64,000 bases of DNA from positions 9,360,505 through 9,424,504 of the forward strand of contig NC_045140.1 of NCBI RefSeq assembly GCF_008831285.2, in the 5' to 3' direction. The notes under the pieces were generated by a model that ran no database searches, was not told where the DNA came from, and saw nothing but the letters and a program-made list of their open reading frames with translations. Source of the DNA: Nymphaea colorata (taxonomy: Eukaryota; Streptophyta; Magnoliopsida; Nymphaeales; Nymphaeaceae). Position 1 is the first letter of the stretch. The number at the start of each line of letters is the position of its first letter. Below, one piece after another: positions 51,076 to 63,200 of the stretch. The translations under genes were made by a program, and so were the position numbers.

Positions 51076-52166
51076 CATCACAATTTGGATATTATGCACA
51101 TTGAAAAGAGTGTTTCTGATAATCTTGAAGGCAAACCAAAAGATCATATAAATGCTCATTTACATTTTCAAATCATGAACATAAGACATGGGCTTCATCC
51201 ACAACTATGTAGGGAAGTTGGAAATATGATTTTACAAGCTGCTTATTATTTTTTAAGTAAGAAATAAAAAGTGATATGATGCAAAGTTTTTAAAAAATTA
51301 AAATTTCTAAATGAATATTCAACAAACATATAACATTGTATGTAGAGCTGCACACGAGCCGAGTCGAGCCTGAGCTTGGCCAGCTCAAGCTCAACTCGGC
51401 TCAAAGGGCTCGAGCTCAAGCTCGAACTCGAACTCGAGTTGAGTTCCCTAACACGAGCTCGAGCTCGACTCGACTATACATAGTCGAGCTCGACTCGTTT
51501 AGTTTAGGCATTAACTCGGTTAGTTGCTTGTTTCAGATGCTTTTGTTGTGGAAGAAGATGGCTGTTGCAGAAGGTAGTTCTGCAAAAAAGGAACAATCAT
51601 AAGTACAAAACATCTAAAAGAAGAAAAAGAATTATCTTTCGCTCGAGCAAGGGTTTGAGGGAGAACACTGTTTCTCCGTTGGTCTTCTTCACAGAGCTAG
51701 AACCAAGTGCCTCTTTGGGCGCCTTCTTCTCTAAAAGAATCAGATGCTTCTTTCTCCTTCTTCTTCTTCTGCAAAACAAAGCAAGAAGCGTACACCTCTT
51801 TGTCCTCCTTCTTCTTCTTCACTGGAAGAGAAATCGAATCAGACGCTATGTCTTCGTCTTCCTTACCCTCTCTCATTTGAGGGAGAGGGTTTCAGTTCTC
51901 TGATTTAAGGATGGGTGCCTTCAAGCGAAACCCTCAAGAGGCACTTGTTCTCTGATTTACGCTATGTCTTCTCTCTCTAAATCTGTTTCAATCTTCTCAG
52001 CCTCAGATATCAAAGAAACAAAGAAAGGAACAAAAATGACTGGAAGACGAAAGGATGGGTGCCTTCAAGCGAAACCCTCACTCGAGTGAAACCCTTGCTC
52101 GAGTAGAAACCATTGGGTTCTTGAGACCCTCTCACGTTTGAGGGAGAGGGTTTCAGTTCTCTGATT

Positions 52167-52214
<48 letters not shown>

Positions 52215-53800
52215 AGGAGAGAACAGTACCATTGTTGCAGGGTTGCCAGTTCCACCGATTCCCTGTTGCAGGGTTGCCAGTTCGATCGATCGCCAGAAGG
52301 AGGAAGAGAGTGAAGAGAGAAAAAAAGACGAGAAATGAAGATGAACAAATGAGGAAAACAATAAATATCCTTACCTAACGAGTCGAGTTGGGTTAAGCGA
52401 GCTTCGTTAAACGAGCTCGTACTCGGCTCGATAAAATAAATGAGTTGAACGAACAACTCGAGCTCGGCTCGGTGAGTATAATAGCTGGCTTGAATTCGAA
52501 TTCGAGCCGAGCTTTAACGAGCCGAGTTCGAGTTACTCAGCTCGTTGTTCAGCCCTACTTGTATGCAATTTAAAAGAACGTAAGATTTCAGAATTAAAAA
52601 GCATGATTGTTACATGTTAATGCACTAGATTCTTCCATTAGCTTGAAGAAAATTTTACCCAAAAAGGTAAGTGCAGTGTTGATGAAATTTTGTAGTCCTT
52701 TTAAATTTGTTTTAGGAAGAAGTTATCTTTTCATATTCAATGCTTACCACTATGGGTGGGCTTAGTTAATGGTGCAATGGAATTTGTGCATCACGGTTCA
52801 CAATTCACTGTTTATTCTCATTTGAGACAAAATGTCCATAGGTGAAGGAAGATGGGAGTGAGCTATCACATGCTAGATTTTCTTGATGACTCATATTAGC
52901 AAAAATATGATCATTATAATGCTGAAACAAGTGCAGCATTTGTAAGTTGTTAAAATTCTTGTGTTGCACTGCTTGTGTTGAAATATGCAATATTATATGG
53001 TGGTGTAACTACCTATATGTTTTAATAATTATTTTTGTTCTCTTATTTTTCTGAACTATAGTCACAATATGAAGAAAAATGTTTGTGCATCTTGGGAATT
53101 TTTTTTTAAACCAAAGGATATATATAGGATGCTTGTGCATAATAAAAGGTTTAAATGGAAAATGTAACTGAATATCTATTTTATTTCAAAGGCCTACTTT
53201 TCATCAAATCTGGTGGCATACACAAATTTAACTGAAGAAATGTTAATATTTCTAAGATTTAAGGAAGATGCTAGAATATGAAGTGGATATCATCTTTTAT
53301 AAGAGTTCAGAAACCAATTTATTTTTATTTTCTTGTGTCATGAAATATAGATTACGTATATAAAAATACATTCTTTTAATACATATTTCTCTTGAGATTT
53401 TCAACATACCTATGTGGTGGTTTATGTTGTATATTCAAAACATCATATTGATGGCACAACTTTTTTTGGCTATTAACACTATTCCATGCTTTTATAAGGT
53501 AAGATTGCAGAAAAAGTTGCTCCATTTCCCGAGGGTTCAAGAGATGATGTCCCTTGAGTGGATGTTCTTCCGCAGATTATGGGAAAATAAGCTCTAGGTC
53601 ATGTGAGTACATATGGTTTGGGGGTTCATGTATCAGATTTGTTTGGTCCAACTTCTTCTCGAGCTCAACTAATTCACAAAAATACCATGTTAACAAAAGA
53701 AGTAAGTCCATTAAAGAAAATGTTAACATTATTAGAGTCCCAACTCAGAAATATGAATGATCTGGCTGCTCAAATAGCAAGAACAAATGAGTTGTAGGCT
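51076..53800 (+). pseudogene. CACTA transposase remnants, split by a hAT insertion
   Basis: At 51076-51270 the frame LDIMHIEKSVSDNLEGKPKD followed by INAHLHFQIMNIRHGLHPQL matches the plant En/Spm TNP2-type transposase segment that normally reads D-MHIEKNV-DN. After the hAT insertion (51343-52557), decayed sequence continues. At 53520-53800, GHVSTYGLGVHVSDLFGP followed by a Leu-rich coiled-coil-like stretch resembles the C-terminal (Ptta/En/Spm plant) transposase domain. Stops and gaps break the frames. The element is inactive. Confidence 0.65.
51343..52557. mobile_element. Non-autonomous hAT-type element 2 (1215 bp) inserted in CACTA transposase
   Basis: The termini are TAGAGCTGCACA at the left and TAGGGCTGAACA as the reverse complement of the right end, both fitting the hAT consensus YARNG. 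The target duplications are ATTGTATG (51335-51342) and CTTGTATG (52558-52565), matching at 7 of 8 bases. Both ends carry dense GAGCTCGAGC/CGAGCCGAGC subterminal repeats (51350-51510 and 52375-52540), as in element 1. The interior has (GA)n and (CTT)n tracts and duplicated blocks, for example GGATGGGTGCCTTCAAGCG at about 51910 and 52052. No transposase is present. Confidence 0.85.
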
Positions 53801-56329
53801 TAGTTTACCTCATGGATGGAGATCTCTAGCAACCTCCCTTCACATTGACATGTAACATGGTATCTAGCAGTCCACAAATGCCATGTTTATAAAGGTTTTT
53901 TGTGACATTTTACTAAATTCTTTATTTTTTCTCCAACTAGTTGCATGATCTATACAATGGTTTTTGAAGCATTTTGAGGCGAGAGTGATGATCTCTTATT
54001 ATGTTTTTTTTTTTTAATTTTGTTGTTGATCATATGGTGCAAATAATGATTGACAATTTTTGACACACAAGTAGATGAGATGATAAACTTTCATAGTAGT
54101 TTTCATTCATCTTGGATACTATCGACTCTTTCTTTGGATGAACATGTAAAGAAACAGTTGGAGTCATACTTTTTGAACACATTCTATGATTCTTATCTTT
54201 TGGCTATAGTTTCTCTCTCTCTCTCTCTCTCTCTCTCTATGACAACACACACATAGACACACACATATATGTATGTATGTATATATGTGTGTGTGTATAT
54301 ATATATGTACTAATGCTACAAATGTAAGTCATAATTTTTGATAATGTTTTCGCTGTTGTTTTTCAATTTATGTGAAATTGACACCCATTCCATTTCTTCT
54401 ACTATAAGAACCATAAAGCACACCTGCTATTGATCTAATGCACATAAAAAGAGCAAGTTTAGAAGATCATAGCTTGATAAGCATCAAGTATGTTCATTGT
54501 AGCAAAAAACAAAAGAGATTGCAGTGGCTTCAATCTTAATGCTGCACATTTTCTAATGAGCTCAGGTTGTGTTTGTTTCACTGTGGATCTGAGATTTGTG
54601 GTGATTTGAGATCTTAGAATCTCAAATCCATGGATTTAAGATCAGACCACCCCCATCTGACCTTAAATCCATGGTCTTTAACATGTAGCATGGATTTAAA
54701 ATCCATGCTACTGAGGGTATCCTAAAACATACCTTTTTATGCAGCCTCAAATATAAGATTTGAGGCTATCAATCGCAAGCTCAGTGTTTTTTCATAGGAA
54801 AATGTGGATGCCTAAATCAAATGCGTGCAACAAAATAATGGCTTCAAGGATGACCTGTAGGATGGTGTGGCATAATGAGAACATCCATGACACCAGGCTT
54901 TGGTATTTTCTTTTTCTTCTCTTGAAAATCTTGAGCTCACAACTTTATTAAAGTGGTATGCTGATACAACGACCTGAGATCATATGCTAAAAGAAAGGTG
55001 TACACCCAATACAGTTGCATAAAATACCATGCGCTATGGCCTTTGTCTCCACAAGAAGTTGCATAAAGTTATACCAGCTTTCAATAAGATGGTCATGAAT
55101 GAGTTCTTTTAGATGGGTTTGCAGAAACTAGTAATTTGGAATGTGTTTAGATATATGGGACATGATGATACAAAATTAGGTAACGCACCCAATGTTATGG
55201 CATATACTGCGTTCATTAAATGATTTTGCACTCAAGTCATGAGTGGGCTGGCCATGTATTACAAGAAATAAAGAGATAGCATGCACACCCACCTACCATA
55301 AAAACCTTCTATGAGTTTCTACATCCTCTGCATAGGGATGGATACTCTGTTAAAACCATGACTCTTCTATTGGATGTTAGAAGCTTTTTACATTTCAATG
55401 TTTTCACTTATAAGACTCACATTTAAGGTTTGAGATGCATTTCCAAAAAGAAAGATGTTTACTCATTCTATGCCAAATTTCTTGTTACATGTCTCATAAA
55501 TTATTCTATTATATGAGTTTCTATTGAAGAGTCCATAAAAATTAAAGGAGAGCAGCCAATTACATGGAGGAGAGCCTTCAGCATGGATGAAGTTATGAGG
55601 GAGGCTAATGAATTAAGTCTTCAACTCACATATTTTAAGAGTAATGTGTTAAGTTGACAATAGATAGAGTTATCTATGCTTTGAGTGGAGTCAATGTTAG
55701 CTTTATTGCATTCAAAGGAACAAAGATGAACCTTGAATGTTGCAATTTTAGGTTGAAAGTTTAGTATAAGGAACCATGACATGGTCAAGCCTAATATTAT
55801 AATCCTTTTGATGTTTAGTTGGTCATGTAATTGCTTGGGGTCCTTTTCTTAAAAGACCCATATTCAACAAGTTTGAGTGCTAATCTTTCTGTTTGGTAGT
55901 AATGTGTCATTCCTTCTATAAACTCTTTCTTCTGTGAAATTAACTCTTTAGGTTGCTGCAAATATGGTATGCTTAAATATTTTTGCTCTGTTATTCAAAT
56001 ACGTTAAATCTGGATTTGCTCATTCAATATTTCTATGGCTCTTGGAATGACTCCATCTATTGTTTGCAATACCAAAAATTCCTTTCAATTATAATTCCAG
56101 GACCAGCATGATGCAGGTTAACTTTTTCTTCTGCTCTTGTAGATATACTTCTTTCAGGCCAATAATTATCTTTGTTTCTTGCACCAATTATTTGCAGTTG
56201 AGCATCATGATTGCACTTGAATTGAAAGAAATTTGTCCTCTCAAAGAATAAGAATCAGAAGTATTGACTTTATATTTTTCTGCAATACCTTAAATCCTAG
56301 TCTTCATCCTTATGTTTACTTATTGAATG
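53801..56329. other. Decayed repeat-rich spacer with MITE-like palindromes
   Basis: Contains (CT)n and (TATG)n tracts at 54211-54305. At 54603-54710 there are three nested inverted repeats: GATTTGAGAT/ATCTCAAATC (54603-54612 and 54619-54628), an 18-of-19 match at 54628-54646 and 54656-54674, and TAGCATGGATTT/AAATCCATGCTA (54686-54710). Such repeats are typical of a small foldback element. No gene was recognised from 54900 to 56300. Confidence 0.5.
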
Positions 56330-56701
56330 AGTGAAAGATTCATATTGGACACAACATGTGATGTTGATGACATGAGCCATTCTTATTTAAATGTTTGCTG
56401 AACTTTATAGGATGCCCCTTCTTGAGAATGTAAGTCTCTCTCTCTCTATCTCTCTCTCAGCATGCCCAGAAAAAAGTCTTGGTTGTGTTGAAGGTTGCCC
56501 ATTTTGATTTTTTAAATGAAAGCATCATGTATTTGCATTTCTGCCATGCACTTGTTGGACAACTTCCAAGCATCTTTTCCAGTTCTTGTTTTTCCTCCAC
56601 TGCCAGATCGAGGTGGTTTTGACTTGCAACAGGTGCTTGAAGCTCCCTACTTTTTCAAGTGGTTCTCTTTTGTGGGACATCTTCAGTCATGTGCATAGTG
56701 T
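56330..56701 (+). pseudogene. 3' fragment of a phage-type (RpoT) organellar RNA polymerase gene
   Basis: Two consecutive exon-like blocks match the C-terminus of plant T3/T7-type single-subunit RNA polymerases, which transcribe mitochondrial or plastid genes. The first (about 56338-56449) has DSYWT, then CDVDDMSH and, after frameshifts, MFAELYRMPLLEN directly before a GTAAGT donor. The second (about 56549-56659) reads [18 protein letters not shown] then [17 protein letters not shown]. The family normally ends YFFN plus stop. Here Lys replaces Asn and the frame runs on for 13 more residues to 56701. No AG acceptor sits at the expected place before the second block, and the first block needs frame changes, so this is read as a pseudogene. 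No upstream RpoT exons were found. Confidence 0.7.
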
Positions 56702-58821
56702 TACTTCCGGAGTGGCCTACATTTCATTTCAAGGGTGGAGCTTTGATAACATTCATGTAGTGGCTAGTTGTAAGCTAGAGTTTCATTCAACATTTATGTC
56801 TAGAGTGGTTCATTATGTTTGTCATGTATGTTTAGACACTCTTTTTATGTTATTTTTTAGAAGAAAAAAGAAAGAAAATTTAGCAGTGAACAATTATCAA
56901 TAAAAATGAGATTGCCCTTCCTGCAATGAGGGAATAGGGAAGTGAACTAGTTTTTTTTCTCTTGCCCATGATTTTTGTGGGTATAGAGAGTAAAAGGGAA
57001 CCTACTTCTGAGAAAATACATTTTTGCTCACACTCATTAATGAGCGATAGAGATATGCAAAGAAACTCATTTTGGAGTGAACAAAAAGTATGTTACATTA
57101 TTGTCTTGCCTTCTAAATGTATATGTGAGAGAGACATGTGAGAAGATTTTTCCTACAATGTAGAAGGAAGTACTATCCTGTAAGGCTTACTTTTTAGGAT
57201 GGCAACACATTGACCTACCAAAGAAAAGAAAAGAACATAAAATAACTAGCGAGAAAGCCTTGCAGGTTTGAGATTATTGGCTAAATTACAGCACAAAATA
57301 AGAAAACTTGAAACCTAAAGTGCATACTTTGCCTTGCAAAAGACGAGAGAAACTTAGCAAGCATGCTGCTCTCTTGAATAACTAAGAGAACGAATCCAAA
57401 GAGTTCCTAAAATTACTCTTGAAAAAAACAAAGGCCTACTAGTCGATGGCAGAAGGTTCATTGAACCCAAAAGGCAGCAACTAATGGACCCATGAACACA
57501 TGTTAACATAGAATGATCTTGTAAACTTAAGTTTTTAAAAATCCCATAAAATCATATCAATATTATGGAAACAAAAAAACAAGGGAAGGAAAACAATGAC
57601 TACATTTTGATGTTTCCAACCATCAAAGTTTTCAACAAAGGAATTAAAATAGTTCCTTCTCTTCTTTCATAACCAAAAAAAGCAATAAGCTATTTCTTTG
57701 TTTCGCTTTCCCCCCTTCGGACTCCAATTCTCGTTGTTTCTAATCAGAAGAAACCCCTACAACTGCAAAACCCCATTTCTTTATTCTTCACCTCTTCCCT
57801 TTCATAATCATTCAGTAGGAGACCAAGACTACCAACAAAAGAAAGAAACACAATCATCCATCAGGAAAAAAACAATAAGAGTGATAGAAGGGAGGGAGGA
57901 AGAGGGAAAAAAACAATGGCGGTGCAAATACTTTGTATGAGATAGTAAACTCAAAACACGGTTCCTAAGCCCACTTTATTTCTAATCCACTACCAAAGAC
58001 TTCTTGCAATATGTATAAAAAAACAAGGTAAGGCCACAGAAATTTATCACAACAGGAAAGTAACATGTAGTTGTTAAACAATAGTCAAAACTAAATTCTA
58101 GACTACTTTGGTAAAAAATATAAATAAGAAAAATAGATAAGTCGATTTGTTTTCCTAAAAAATCAGAATCAGCAACCCAATCTTATACTTCCGAACAGGG
58201 TCAACAGAAACTTAGATGCTTGTTGCCACTATACGTTCTCTGCATAACCAATAGAAATAATTTGAAGATGTTTGAAAGCATTAACATTTATCTCTTAAGC
58301 TAACGAATTAATGAAAAATTTACACTTTTTAGCTAACCAAGATGAGATATTCACTTAGTGCAGAAAGTTCTAGGGTCAGGTAACCATAGGTTAAACCATA
58401 AATGAAAATGAGGTTACTAACGGTCCATCCAGATTTATCATCATTTCTAGCTGTGATTTCTATCCAGCTGCCAAACCTAGACCATCCAACATACAACCAA
58501 TGGATGTGTAGATTTACACCCAACTCAACAAGCAAAAAAAGTTGAAAAGCTAGAAATACATGGTGAGGTTTTTCCATAACCCTATTAAGGAGACATAAAA
58601 AAGATTTGTCTGGCATGTAAGTCTACTAAGTGGTTCTATTATCATCACAAGCTTTAAAAGAACGTGACATAAATTCAATGAATGAGAAAGAGTTAGATCT
58701 CAAACACAAAGAACCCAAAAAGATATATCGCCTGGATCTTTCTACAATGGCTTCAAAGCATATGTGTTGTCACAAGTCACAGCCACTGGAAACACCTATA
58801 AAGAGAAACCAAAAGCTAACA
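56702..58821. other. AT-rich spacer
   Basis: No gene is supported. A 95-codon minus-strand frame at 58329-58616 is hydrophobic and contains a short segment (FGSWIEITARNDDKSGWT) flanked by splice-like AG and GTTAGT. The evidence is too weak to call it an exon of the neighbouring minus-strand gene. Confidence 0.4.
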
Positions 58822-59434
58822 TCAGAACAACTCTGGTAGGCTTATGCCTGAATCCTCATTTCCATAGCAGATAAAGGCGCATAAGTAAAGAATTGCTTGA
58901 AATGCAACCTCATCATAGCCATGAATAACATTAGGCCGCTGCCTATAAAATACAACAGAAAAACACAAGTTTAATTAGCAGTAATGAAAAAATGTATGCT
59001 TATCATTAAAAAAAGATGAATGGGAGTTGTAATTTGCAGGCCAAAGGGTAGTCTAATGATACACCTGATTACCTCTTTCACACAAAAGCTATTTAAAAGT
59101 TCTAAAATAATGATATTATTTAGAGAAGAACAAAATTAGCTGAAAAATACAAAATTATTATGGCAAAACAGTGAAAAAATGCATCCAGTATGAGGACAAT
59201 CATAATGAACAACAGAGCAAATATCTGATACACAACCTTGGCATATACATATTCAGCAATAATATTCTAGCAATTTAACAATAATTTAGATGTACTTTTT
59301 CACATATATCAGAGCACTGGAAACAATAAAAATACACATACTCTGTGGGCCACTCAGGTACCCTAACGTAGGCAAAAGCAACAATTTCAGAAATATCAAT
59401 TAAAATGTCCAAGTGACTCCAATTGATGTCCACA
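58822..59434 (-). CDS. Unrecognised spliced gene, C-terminal two exons
   Basis: Exon 59434-59342 follows a strong pyrimidine tract with a CTAAC branch-like site and a GATCAG acceptor, and ends GA|GTATGTG. Exon 58942-58822 follows a TTTTATAG acceptor and ends in TGA (58824-58822). The phases fit exactly (GA+G makes Glu). The joined reading is about 71 residues and has the pieces VDINWSHLDILIDISEIVAF, then YVRVPEWPTEQRPNVIHGYD, then EVAFQAILYLCAF and a short tail ending LPELF. The family is not recognised; nothing indicates an enzyme or a clear domain. It may be the 3' end of a gene whose other exons lie at higher coordinates. Whether it belongs with the Derlin-like exons at 59975-60261 is unclear, because the known Derlin C-terminus does not look like this. 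Confidence 0.4.
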
Positions 59435-59974
59435 CTGATCAAATAGTTAGGCTTAGATAGAAAAGGAAAGGAAGGCATCATCTTTTTCCACTCATTTCCC
59501 TATCATTATTACCACATCTCTTTTTGATGTATGGTCAGAATATGAGGCCTTCTTCAACCTTCTCAACTCGGTTGAATTCTTGTAACTTGTTTTTGGTTTT
59601 TTTTATATGTCCTTACCTTATAATCAAAGGACAAATACATTTCCATCATCGCCCTTTGCTTACCAGTTTCAATTGGGCAATCAACGATAGATTTGCAGAT
59701 ACAAAATCTTGTTTTCTGGTATAATGTTCTTAGTTAAGAGAGAGACATAGATCACATGGTGCAAAAGTATATTTTAAATAGAAATTATTGTGTAAGAAAC
59801 ATGGATAAGTTGTTGATCATAGTTAATTTTAAGAGAAAAAAATGAATATGCCTTAAATATACAAATGCAAGAATAAATTGGTCTGTCACATTTAGGCAGA
59901 GATGCATTTGTCAAAATGGCCATAAGTCACAAATCATGTACTATTACAGTCTAAAGGACTAGATTTTTAAGTAC

Positions 59975-60261
59975 CTTTAGTGTAATATATATTAATTTGA
60001 GCATTTGGATATTGTCTACTCCATACATACAAAAGAATGAATACCAGTGACACTCCCAGGAAAAATGACCTCATCTGTGGAACAAAGGAAAATACTTGAA
60101 ACATCGACATCAGAGAGTTAGTAAATAATAGGCTTATGCTTCCATAGTGGAGAGGACATATTTCGAAAGAGCATCTTAAACATCAATCTCAAAGTTGAAA
60201 TATACTGGAGAATAAAAAGGAAAGCACAAACCAGCAAACAACTGGCTCCAAAGATCATCAT
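59975..60261 (-). pseudogene. Derlin-like exons (ER-associated degradation membrane protein)
   Basis: Exon block 60261-60206 follows a TTTTATAG acceptor and reads MMIFGASCLLVCAFLFIL up to a GTATAT donor. Exon block 60074-59975 follows a TACTAAC branch site and TTCCACAG acceptor and reads RSFFLGVSLVFILLYVWSRQ then YPNAQINIY. Together they match the transmembrane core of plant Derlin-1 (MMIFGA ... FLGVSLVFMLLYVWSR-(F/Y)PNAQI). Derlins move misfolded proteins out of the ER for degradation. The junction between the two blocks is out of frame by the simplest splice model. The flanking Derlin exons (GIRLLMIARYG upstream, the YLPWAMLALDV-like part downstream) were not found. It may be a pseudogene or a gene with very long introns whose remaining exons lie outside the window. 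Confidence 0.6.
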
Positions 60262-63200
60262 CTATAAAAAAAACTGCAGTTCACCCAGAAAATGGCCCTT
60301 GTTCCAGTTGGACTCCATATCTAGCTAGGAGTCATGTAAAAATAAGTTCTTTTAGAGCTTTCATGCATATGCTTGACAACTAAAAGCAGCAAAAACCTTT
60401 TTCTTATACCCTCAACTAATACTAGATTATCTCTAGACAACTTAGATCATCAAGAGACAATTCCAACATCAATGGAGACCAAGAAAGAAAAAATTTGAAA
60501 TGAGCCTCCACATCTTCAAAACATTTAAAATAACTCATTAAAGTGGCAAAAAGGTTTCACAAGTTGAGACATTCAAAAAATAACACAAAAAACTCCATAT
60601 AAGGAATATTTCTTGTATGAAACCATTACACAAAAAATGTCATTGCTCTTTTCCTTTACATTTAACCTCTCATTTTTGCATTCTAAATGTGCCCCAAATT
60701 AATCTAAATCATATATTCTAAATGGTTGGAAGCCAAAAAAATATCATAAGCCAAAACCCACAACCATAGAGGGACATGCCTGAAACAGAGTTGTTGTGAA
60801 CACACATATGGTTCCATAAGTTTTTCTTAGTGGTGGAATTAATGCCTAGTACCTGGATCATAACATGAACAAGAAAAGATTGAGTGTTAATATCGACCAA
60901 ACTTACTGGCTATCATAATCAAGACTCTGCCTTTGTGCCATAAAAGAAATGTCAAGCATTGTTTGGAAAAGTAATATGAATAGATAGACATATCTCTATA
61001 TAAATAAAATGCTACAGACTCAACTTGACACAACTCTGAGAATCCTATCACTTTTTCCCCAGATGATAGCATGAAAATATCATTTTGCACTATTTATAAC
61101 TTTTATATCTTGTCTAGCAAGTCATTCATTGAAGAAGAATAAAATTAATTCATATCACTAAGTTTCACAAATTGCTAGTTTGTGAATGCTTGTCATAAGG
61201 GATGAAACAAGTCTCATGAAAAACAAACACTCATAAATTATGCATTTTCATCATCTATGGTCAAACATTGAAGGGAAAAGGAACATCTAGAGGAAAATCC
61301 TATAGATTTAACAATACCCATTAGTGCATGAACAATTTCAATATGAAAAATTCAAATGAATTAATGACAATTTGAATTCACATGAAGGCCCATTCATAGC
61401 ATAACTTAAGATCGAACTATTTCTGACCAATCAACAAGCATAGTACTTAGAACGCAAGTAAAGCATACTTGGTGGATTTAAATCCCCACGATTAACAATA
61501 GGATGTAATATTGGAGATAGTAGGTACTAATCAATCTGAAAAACTGCCATAGATGGGGTGGTGCAGGGAAGCCCAAGGACACAAGTACGCTGCTTAAGCC
61601 CGATCGTTGCAGGCATATTAATGCAGTGATATTATTCAGCATAATGCAGGGTCAAGTTGTCTTTGAAGGTTTGAGTTACACCACACCTTGTGCTTGGCAG
61701 ACCAGCATGCTCCCACAACAACAAAAAGGTTATTCAACTTTTCTAGAAAAACAAAATGTAGAAATAATAGTTCTACAACAACAAACGTCAATCTGATCAA
61801 AGCGGTCAAAGCTCAAATCCTATACATATTATGATTATGTTATTGAAGATGCATATAGCATATGCAAACCAACACAATCAAATAATGCTTGCATAATTTG
61901 GAAAATGAAAACTAATAAAATTGACACAAAAAAAGCTGCATATTTACCTGTTTTCATAGCTGAAGCCAAGTAAAGCAAATGATGAATCATTTTGAAAAAA
62001 GACATGAACCAATAACTGACCACAATAATGTTGTTAAAACCAGTTAATTGAGTAGTTAGGAAATGTATAAGAGAGAATTTTCGATTGTATGCCAAAAAGA
62101 AAATATGCTTACATAAATCTTCATATTTAAAAAAAAAATAGAAACATTGAGACTATAAAATGTGCCTTGCATGTGATTGTTTCTAGGTCGTACAATAGGC
62201 TAATTCATAAGCATAAGTAACTATTTCATCATATACTAACCAGAGTGCTGCTACTGTGCAAACAAGCATTGGTGAACAAAAAAAATGCATGTGCAGGTGT
62301 GCATGCAACTCAGAAATTTGTTCATAACAAGTAGTGAAAAATTATATGTCTATGTAGATAATAAGAGAACATGCTGCTCACCAGAATTTTACAACTCAAC
62401 AGTTTTCTGCATGTTCTGCCCCTTTTGTTCCTTCAAGAATGCATTATGGATAGAGTGCAATTAGAACATTAATCTCTTTTTTTAGGCAATATTATTGGTC
62501 ATAACATGATCCTCTGACCTATAGCACTTATAAAATGAAAAATTAATGAACAAGTGGAAATGAATTAATGGTCTTGCCATTTCAAGATACATATAAAAGC
62601 TACAAAAATGACAAAAAAAAAAAACATATATGTAAAACAATATATCTAAAATGCACTGAAAGAATCCACATGACTTTAGAAGAAATAACTAAACAGATTA
62701 TTATCTGGTGCACAAGCAGAATAAAACATATGATACGAAACTTGGATATGATTAGCCATAGATATGTAAACATCACTAGAGACACTATGCTACATAATCC
62801 ACTCCTAGTGTTTCCAAGACTTGCATTCAAAAAAACCTCCACTTGTCCCCCAAAACAATAAAAACAGGTTCAGAACTAAGCTCCTCACTGCAAATAAACT
62901 TATAAACATTTAGGTATACAGAAATGTAAACAAAAGAGAAATGAATTTTCTGGAAACAGTAGCACTTGCCTTTCAAAAAGACTCATGATATCATTCTTTA
63001 CATCATTCTAGATGTTTTTTGGAGTTCAACAAGTAGTCATGGCTGTAATTTTTGGCGAGTCTTTGAACAGGTCATTAAGTCCATATAAAAATTGTGGCTT
63101 ACTTTCATCTATGGCTGGAGGTTTACTTGTTTCAGTCGCTACCAGTCTGACACTTGTTCAGCAGTTGCTGCATGATAAAGTCACAAAAAAATGTGAGTCA

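Noticed and set aside
58329-58616. 95-codon hydrophobic minus-strand frame as a further exon of the unknown or Derlin-like gene
   Set aside because: No clear acceptor in frame, and the preceding exon already ends in a stop codon.
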